From NCBI RefSeq assembly GCF_008315115.2, contig NC_050194.1, forward strand, positions 17,617,288 through 17,681,287: a stretch of 64,000 nt of DNA. The letters are read 5' to 3'. Source of the DNA: Sander lucioperca (taxonomy: Eukaryota; Chordata; Actinopteri; Perciformes; Percidae). Position 1 is the first letter of the stretch. Every line of letters begins with the position of its first letter. The notes under the pieces were generated by a model. The model saw only the letters and a program-made list of their open reading frames with translations, had not been told where the DNA came from and did no database searches. Below are positions 26,352 through 35,608 of this stretch, piece after piece. The translations under genes and the position numbers were made by a program.

Positions 26352-29300
26352 CACAGCACAGCAGGCAGAGGCGGGGGAGAGAGAGATACCCATTTCTCTT
26401 CGGGAGACTTGTTTAAATTATGACAAATATGCTATATACATTAGATTTAGTATTTAGTTCATACTTTTTTTGTTGTATTTGTTTTCTGATTTTAACGCTA
26501 TAAAGATCGTTGCTGTGCTTGCATCACTCCCTTACCCCTCCTACCAGTCCCTATGGCCACTTGGCCAGTGCGAATTGAATTGGAAAAAACGGTTTTGGGG
26601 GAGAGTAGTTAGTAGATCTGTTTAGAAGTGGACTTTCCTATAACTACGTTCCTGTAACTACTTGGTCGGAAAGTGGCTATAGTCACCTATCTCTCTATTT
26701 TCTGTGTGAAATAAAATCTGGTGTTCCTATACTGCCCTGGCTGTGTAAATGCAAAACAAACAGAAAGGTGCGCACAAGCACCAAAACACTACTCCAGCCA
26801 ATCAGCAACAGGCGGCGCCAGTTGCTCGTGCAAACAAGTGATGGGGGAGGCAGCTTGAGAATGTGCCGTGAGATTGCTGAGAAACAGCTAAAGAGGAAAA
26901 GGTTTGAAGAATAGAAATAAAAAAGAAGTTGTATGACCGAGAAAGGAGGAAGATCCTTGTTAACATCGGTGAGGCGTTTCAGCTGCAGAAATCTGTTGTT
27001 TTCACTGGTCGCTATGGCAATGCGCATCCATGAATCGTGGGGGGCAGAGATTCTGAATGGGGGGTGTATTTGTTTGGCAGTTGAGTATCAACAATCTTTT
27101 AAATGACCACACAAACATTATTTCTTTCTGCATATCTGCAAACACATTTGCCAATAAAGAATTTGTTTTGGCTACGTATTGGTCCATAACCTCAACATCA
27201 GCTAGTTTGCTAGTAAACCTAATGTGAATAATGTATTGTGTGGCAAGTGTGTGGAAATAATCGATATTGTTATAATATCAGTGTATCAAATGACAATGTG
27301 AAAGGAGTGGGTCGTAGTAATGAACCAACAGAGAATTATCACCTGAATCTGCAGCTCCCCTCAACTTTTTTGGAGCTTTTATAGTACTTTCGGCTCATTG
27401 TTTAGCTGTCCGGCCTGCGTCTTTACTGTTTTGGTTCACTCTAACCGCTCTCATATCGTCGTTTTCGGCCTCGTGCAGGCTGCTGTTTTCAGGTCTAAAA
27501 ACCCACTGTATACTACCTGCTCAGCACTCAACAGCAGACACACATAAGTTAGCAACTAAAAAGACAGATATTTCCCTCAGGAGTTGGTGAAGAGAGTGAA
27601 TATTGGATTTACATTCATCAGGTGGACAGAGACATGACTCCAAATGAATGATAATTTTGCTCTATAACATGCTGGATGTTTAACTAAACAACTGTTTGTG
27701 GCCAGAAAAAGTTGTAAGTCTTCATGCTTGAATGTTAATCTTTTTCCTCCAAGTTTCCAAAGTGAAAGTGCTAAAAGGCAATGTCCAACTCAATCAATTG
27801 TTCGCTGGATACAACATATAGCTTTGTCTGCTGTGTCGATGTAAAATCTCATGCCACAAAGCTGTGAGTAAAATTATCTGTTTATATAACTGCCTGGTCT
27901 CACAGAATTCTGTGAAATTATAATGAACTGTTAACACCGCATTACATGGTGGTGGCACGGAATGTGTGAAAATTCTGTGTGGCCACCATGGAAAACGATG
28001 CCAATGTAAAGTCAATGAGAAGATGACGTAGCATTAGGAGCTACTACAATAGCGAGTAGTATGAAAGCCCGAAAATCCGTGTATGGAGGTTGGTTGGGAT
28101 GGTGGATGGGTCAAACACAGGACTTTCAGCCAGGAGACCGAGGATTGTGTCCCGCGTGTCACATTTCCTAAACGTAACCGTCTCGTTCTTCTTTTCCTAA
28201 ACCTAACCGTCCCGTTGCTGTCCCGCGTCAACAAAGGGATGTCCTTGTTTAACAGCCAACTTGGCTCGCTGTTACGGCCTGTATGTGCATTCAACATTGG
28301 CATTTGTACAAAGCTTATACTTCCATTCATTTTGTATCACCATTTATGCTTCGTTGGGAGGATAGAGAGACTATCGCAGCTCACATTGGGCAAGAGGCGG
28401 CATACGATGCAACACAAGTGTCAAATAAAGGCAATATGCACCCAAAAAAAGTCATGAAGGGTGGATCCAGAGGTGGTAATATATCTTTTTCAAGTAACAA
28501 CTTGTAATTGTTAATTAAGCAAGAAACCACCCAATATGACCTACATGAAGCATAAACAGTGTTGCATCCTCTACTTATGAACCAAACAAATCTGTAGTTG
28601 ACACAGTTCATCTTTGCCATGTTGCCATGTAGTTAAACTTAACCAGCACAAACTGCTCTTTCTGATTACACCTCACGGTGCAGTTTATTTTATTTCTCAT
28701 TTTCCTACTCCTTACGAAGAAAAAAAGAAATCTATCCAACATATCATTATACTTGTGAAGAAGTCAGACCAACAAGACTTTGGCAAGAATTTGTGTATTT
28801 ACAACTGCAAAAAGAAATCTAAATACAGTGCAGTTAAGGGAACATTGTGCCTAAAAAAAACTCCTCGGCATGCTGTAGCTCAGGACTAACAACACAAATG
28901 CTGCAAGCTTAAGCGTGGACATGTGACAGTGAGGGCAAAGAGGAGTGAAAGAAAATGTCCAGCCCCTGACCAGGAAATGCCAAGTAAGACATGCTCGAAT
29001 ACTTCCTCTGTGGTCTCTTATTTCAGCAGTGGGTGGAAAAAGAAGCCGGGTCTGTGAGGTGAGAGCACAGCAGCATCTGGAAGGGCCTACAGAGGAACCA
29101 AATGTAAACATATGTACACTGCATGGTGAAGTCTGGGCTCGGTAAGGGTGTAGGTTTGCCGTCAGAAGGGGGAAGGGGACACAAAGCTATTGGATTTCCA
29201 GTTTATCCATGTATTATTAATGGCTTCTCCCCACTGAAAATTACATTTAGACTAATTAAACATTTCCAGCCTCTCAAATTTGCTGTTTTTCTCTGTTTCT

Positions 29301-32300
29301 TATAATTGTAGATTGAATATCTTTGAGTTTTGGGCTGTTGGTCTGACAAAATTATTTTTTTGAGGACGCTACCTTGGGCTCTAGGAACATTACATGACAT
29401 TACATGTCATTTAGCTGACGCTTTTATCCAAAGCGACTTCCAATTAAGTGCCTTCAACCCTGAAGGTGCAAACTCCAGACAAGTTGTAAGTGCAAGTACA
29501 TTAGCTTTAAATAAGTAAAACTACAAAGAGCCATGAGTGAAGGAGTTCAAGTAACTTGGGGTATTGTTCGCGAGTGAGGGGACAATGGAGCGGGAGATTG
29601 GTCGGAGAATCGGCGCAGCGGGTGCGGTATTACACTCAATTTATCGCACCGTTGTGACAAAAAGAGAGCTGAGCCAGAAGGCAAAGCTTTCAATCTACCG
29701 GTCAGTTTTCGTTCCTACCCTCACCTATGGTCATGAAGGCTGGGTCATGACCGAAAGAACAAGATCCAGGGTACAAGCGGCCGAAATGGGTTTCCTCAGG
29801 AGGGTGGCTGGCGTCTCCCTTAGAGATAGGGTGAGAAGCTCAGTCATCTGTGAGGAGCTCGGAGTAGAGCCGCTGCTCCTTCGCGTCGAAAGGAGCCAGT
29901 TGAGGTGGTTCGGGCATCTGGTAAGGATGCCCCCTGGGCGCCTCCCTAGGGAGGTGTTCCAGGCACGTCCAGCTGGGAGGAGGCCTCGGGGAAGACCCAG
30001 GACTAGGTGGAGGGATTATATCTCCAACCTGGCCTGGGAACGCCTCGGGATCCCCCAGTCGGAGCTGGTTAATGTGGCTCGGGAAAGGGAAGTTTGGGAT
30101 CCCTTGCTGAAGCTGCTATCCCCGCGACCCGATACTGGATAAGCGGAAGAAGATGGATGGATGGATGGATGGATGGACAAAGAGCCATATGAAAGTGCAG
30201 CTTCAAGAAATATATATACATTTTATTTTTTTTATGTTTATCCGAGGTGTAGTTGGAAGAGACGTGTTTTTAGCCTTTAGCAGAAGATGTGTGGGCTTTC
30301 GGCCATCCTGATGTCAATAGGGAGCTCATTCCACCATTTAGGAGCCAGGACAGCAAACAGTCAAGATTTCATTGAGTGATTAGTTGTCCCTCGTTGTGAG
30401 CAGCAAGCAGGTTGGCTGATGCAGAAGCGGAGTGGGCAGGTTGGGGTATAGGGTTTGACCATGTCCTGGATGTATGCTGGGGCTGATCCGTTCGTGGCCC
30501 TGTATGTAAGTACTAGTGTCTTGAAGCAGATGCGGGCAACAATTGGTAACCAGTGAAGAGAGTGGAGGAGCGGTGTAGTGTGAGAGAACTTGGGGAAGTT
30601 GAAGACAAGTCGAGCTGCTGCGTTCTGATTGAGCTGCAGGGGTCGGATGGCACATGCAGGCAGGCCAATCAGGAGGGAGTTGCAGTAGTCTAGACGTGAG
30701 ATGACTAGAACCTGAACCAGAACCTGAGCCCTCTCTGCGTTAGAAGGGGACGTATCCTTCTGATGTCTGATGATCGGGTAGTTGCAGCAATGAACATAAA
30801 CTGTTAAGTTTTCTTTTACTATTTTCTGGCATTTTACAGGCTAAACAATAAATTGATTCAATAAAAAAAACATATCTTTAGGTGAATATTAAAACTACAC
30901 ATTGTCACCTGTAAATCAAAACATAAAATTAAATTATTTTCCCCAAAACTAGCACAGTGTCTGCATATCTTCCTGTCAGGCTGCATACACAATCCACCAA
31001 TCTAACAGTTATGGCAGCCTGTAAGTAGCCTGAGAACTAAAACACAGGGCATGCTAAACATCACCAAGGCAGGTAAAAGAGATATCTATATTTGTAGCCA
31101 TGCTAACAGCGTGGCTCAAGGCTCGATCAGTTTGTCCACCACTTTGGTCCAGACTGAAATAACTCAACAACTGTTGGATGGATTTCCATGGACTAGGTTC
31201 AGACATTTATGTTTCCCTCAGGATGAATTGTATTAACTTTTGGTGATCCACTGACTGTTTTCTGTAGCACAATCATCAAGTCATTTACACTTTAATTTGA
31301 CTTTGTCAGAAAAAGGGTGGACATGTTGCTTCGTCCACAGAGGAAATTACACCCTTGAGTCTGGGCCTCACCGGCGCCTCGAGTCATAAATAACAAAAGT
31401 CTTCTCATCACACTGAACTGCGTGAAATAGATTTTTGGAATTCAGTGCAAATACCACTCATCATAACTCATCATTGGACAAATGAAAATGTGAGGTTTGT
31501 TTTGGTTTGTTTGTTGTTAAGATTTCACACTGTGATGCTAAATACAGAGAAATTAGCTCTTCTAGGCAAAGAGAGGTGAAGTGATGCAGAGGTAATCAGG
31601 TTGCCCAGTGGATATGAGTGTTCATACACCTGGGATAATTATGAGACCTGCTATAGTCAGTGGAGGACAAAATTCAGTAGAAATCACTCTGAAGCCCAGA
31701 CAGTGAGGCATCCAGCGGGTGTCACTGAAACAAACAGAGCTAACCCTTAAGCTCACCAGTGTACTAAATTCCACACATCCGTTAGAGCAACTTTGAAGGT
31801 GGATATTTACTGTATGTAATTTCAGAGAGACTTCTTTCTGCTGTGCAAATGTGTAGTTGGAGCCTGTCACCTGCTCAGTGCAGCATGCACACCAGGGCAA
31901 GAAACAAATGAGGCGAGAGTTGGGGAAATCACTTTGCTGCAGGACATTTGTCTTTTTTAAACAAATATGTTGTGCATAAATATGCTTACAGACAATGGCG
32001 TAGCTTTGGTTTCAGATGAGAGGACACAGTAAAGTAAACACATAAAAAACATTTAAAATCAATTGAACAAATAACAAATTACCCTATCATAGACAGACAC
32101 TGCCACAACATACTGCTAGCTTTAAATTATTGGAATCAGATGGATATATCCCTTAAGGTACAATAACGACACACAATATAGAAATGGAACAAGTGCCACA
32201 GGCCATGCTTGAGCTGCAACGTGCAAGGAAATCAAAGTCCATGCGTCATTCTAGGCCTAGGGGCTTAACCTGCAATTTGTGGCAGATTGTTAAGAAACAT

Positions 32301-32859
32301 GTAATTTCGGTTCCAGGCACGCTTTGTTGATCCACAAGCGATACACAGAGAGGGAGAGAGTAAAGAGGTAATCCACTGACAACCACTGAGATCAAGGTAT
32401 GCACACTAATTTTCCAGAGGTCACATGGTTTACTTTCTGAATTCTATGTACAAAATCCATAACCAAGTATATCGATTATTCTATAAAGATACCGGCAGCG
32501 AAGGACAAGCTGATGATGCTGGATAAAAGCTTTTGTTGTAAAACCAGGAGGATCAATAAGCTGGGAAGTAAATCATGGCTAAATGGTGCTGGGCTCTAGC
32601 AGAGTCTGTGCAGAGCCACAAAGGGCAAGCATAGGTGGTGATCACAACGAGGATTATAGAGAGAAAATTGAAAAGAGGAGATGAATTATAATAATTATTC
32701 AATTAACTGGAGCACTTAATGGAAGTGGAAGACCCGGATGCTGCTGTGCTGTGAGAGGCTACTTGATTTTCTGCTTTAAAGGATTCATACTACTATTAAT
32801 ATCATTATTAGTATTGTTGTTATTATTAGGAGGAATGGTTGAATTAAATGTAGTAGTGA

Positions 32860-32930
<71 letters not shown>

Positions 32931-35566
32931 TTGTTTGCATGCGTGCGTGCGTGCTTGCAGGTATGCATGTCCTGTATCACAGTGTGTGTATGAATGAGCC
33001 CACACACACACAGACACATGCTTAGACAGAAATACTGTCACAAATAAGGATTCAACAGAAATAACTCAAATTATTGGCTGGGATGTCGGGCTTCCACTGA
33101 TGGAGCTCTTAATTTAGTGCCTTTACTACGGTGCCAGCAGAGTACTGGAGCACTGGAGGATACTGGAATACTGGACTGGGACCAGCCCTGTGGACAATTC
33201 CTGCAAACACACATGAATAGAACAATTTATGCAAGCATTTTCCATCTCCAACGGATGGAAAACTGCCCCACCACCCGAAAAAAAGTAAACCTGCTGACTG
33301 TTGCTAGGTGGCTCTCTCTTTTTTTAACTGATGGACACAGAAATAGCGCTCTTCCGACTGCGGTTATCCGGCACTCGTGTTTCCATCACACATGTAATTC
33401 AATCAGCCCATCATCTGCGCTAATACCCAACAGATGAGCAGCACCGGTATTATCATAGCCATCACTCATCGCTCCACAGCAATAGTTCATGCTCGTCTAG
33501 AGCACACAGCTGTTGCAATCTAGCAGGCATTACAGTCAGAGGGGAAGATATCGCAGACGCTGACATGTTAGTCAATCAAACATACTCTGCATTAAAATGA
33601 AACTGAAAGTGCAGGTCTTGTTTTAAAGTCATTTACTTTCTTTGCAACCTCAGCTGACAGTCTAGTAATGCTGTGAGGCCAAATATGTCCAGCAGATATC
33701 AGATTAATTTGCAGCTTTACTCTATGAATTACTTATCTGTCATGAGCTTGGAATGCCGTAAATTTTGCACCCCGGGGCACATGGCAGGAAACCAAGTTAA
33801 CGTAATCTGTTACTGGTGATGTCATGCCTCGCTATTAGAGTCATCTCAGTGTGAGCGGCTTTACTGCAGAGGAGACACTGATAGCAAACCTTATCATGGG
33901 AATTCAGCGGATTGAAGTAATGAAATAATTGAAGAAATGCAAGGTTAGACGCTGTGATGACTGCTGGCAAGTCTAAGCACTTTGTTTCCAGGAATGCACA
34001 TGCTATAGGAATAAAAGTATATATATGCAACTGTGATATACGTCTGCTTCAAAACAGTAACACATCAAACATACTTTTGAAGATGGATTGCTGGTGGTAT
34101 GTAAAGATATAAAGAGCAATGTATCAAAGAGATATGGCCCGCATGCGGTGACCTCAGCGCATGCTTCACGTTCTTCTTCTTCCAAACTTGTTCCTTTCAT
34201 CAGACATCTCCTCCATGGCCTTCATCCTCAAGGAGATACTTCAGACTAAATAAATTGCCTGCAAACTGTCTGTTCAACTTCAAATGCCTTCCGAACACCC
34301 ATGCATGCACAGACAGGTCTATGTTTATGTTGGCTTTGATGCAACGAAACGCATGGATGCTATATTCCTAAGAGTCTGACTACAGCCAAATCACAAAAGA
34401 GTGATCTCTAGCCAAGCAGATTTTCTTGCCTAGTTCTTCTACTGCCACCGCAGAGGTGAATCCTGACATGATGCTCAAAGCTTTGAAGTTCGACATTTGA
34501 AAAATTCCACAGCAGCATCTTTCCAGACATATTGTCCCACAAACTGCATAATACACAGACCTCAATATGAGTAATATTACCTGGAAAATATTTTCTACTG
34601 AAGGTGCAAAAGTTATGAAAACTGTCCACAAAAAAATACACTTTGTGTGATTTGGAACAGATCTTTCACAGAAGTGAATATGACACAACCCTGTCAAACT
34701 TAAATTTTCTAAAATAGGAGAGGCAACACACTGAGCGCCATAAGAGGAAGCAAATATCCAGAAATATCAGATTACATGTGAGGAAGAACATACGTTATCT
34801 CATCTACAAATGCATCAAAAATTATCTCAGACTTGGGTCTTCTACAAGTATCTATCTACAGTAAAAGTTTGTAGAGAAGCTAACACAAACGCTAGCAGAA
34901 CAGAAGCTAACAAAAGACTGGTGCTTGAAATTTGCTTTCTGTAGGACTTCGATCATGACTCCTTGGCTTCTCTACTGAGCTCATAACTTAACCATTATTG
35001 CTTTCTGTATTAGGCCTTGATAGAAATCACAGAGCACTGTGATAAAGACTGCAATCCTTTGTGCGCTTAGGTTTGTAACAATGTATAAAAACCTTTTATA
35101 TCATACTGCAGGCGAAGGTGAATACAGCATTGTGCAGCATTGCAGCACTGCACTTTTTGTCTTGATTCTCTAAAGGACACACACAGTCGCCTTTCAGGAA
35201 ATTACTTTGTGATTAGAGAACACAGCACGACCCCCCCCACCCCCCAAACACACACACACACCCATACACCACTCACTGTTAACAAAGAAAAAATAACTGC
35301 AAAATCAATTTTACCTAGTTTTCTCAGCTTCAGCACGGTTTAGTGTTACTGTAATAAAGAGATGCAATGAGAGCGAGAAAATGCAGTGATGACAACAAAC
35401 AATACAAGAGGCGTCCATTGTTTGTTTGTGGTGTGCTGATGCAACGTCAAAAGCTCAACTGTCCTGAAAAAACGCATCGCGAAGCAAAGAGATGAAATTG
35501 TGGGCTTGTGACAATTCTAGCTGCTAACAATTGATTTCAATCAAATACCAAGGACTGCATGATTGA

Positions 35567-35608
<42 letters not shown>

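Larger units (their letters stand above)
25701..26678. mobile_element. MITE with AGCCRCTTTCCGACC ends
   Basis: The left end AGCCGCTTTCCGACC and the reverse complement of AGCCACTTTCCGACC (one mismatch in 15) are flanked by ATA at 25698-25700 and 26679-26681. The 3-bp duplication suggests a PIF/Harbinger-like source. Inside are a 14-bp minisatellite and a CA repeat. No transposase is seen. Confidence 0.7.
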
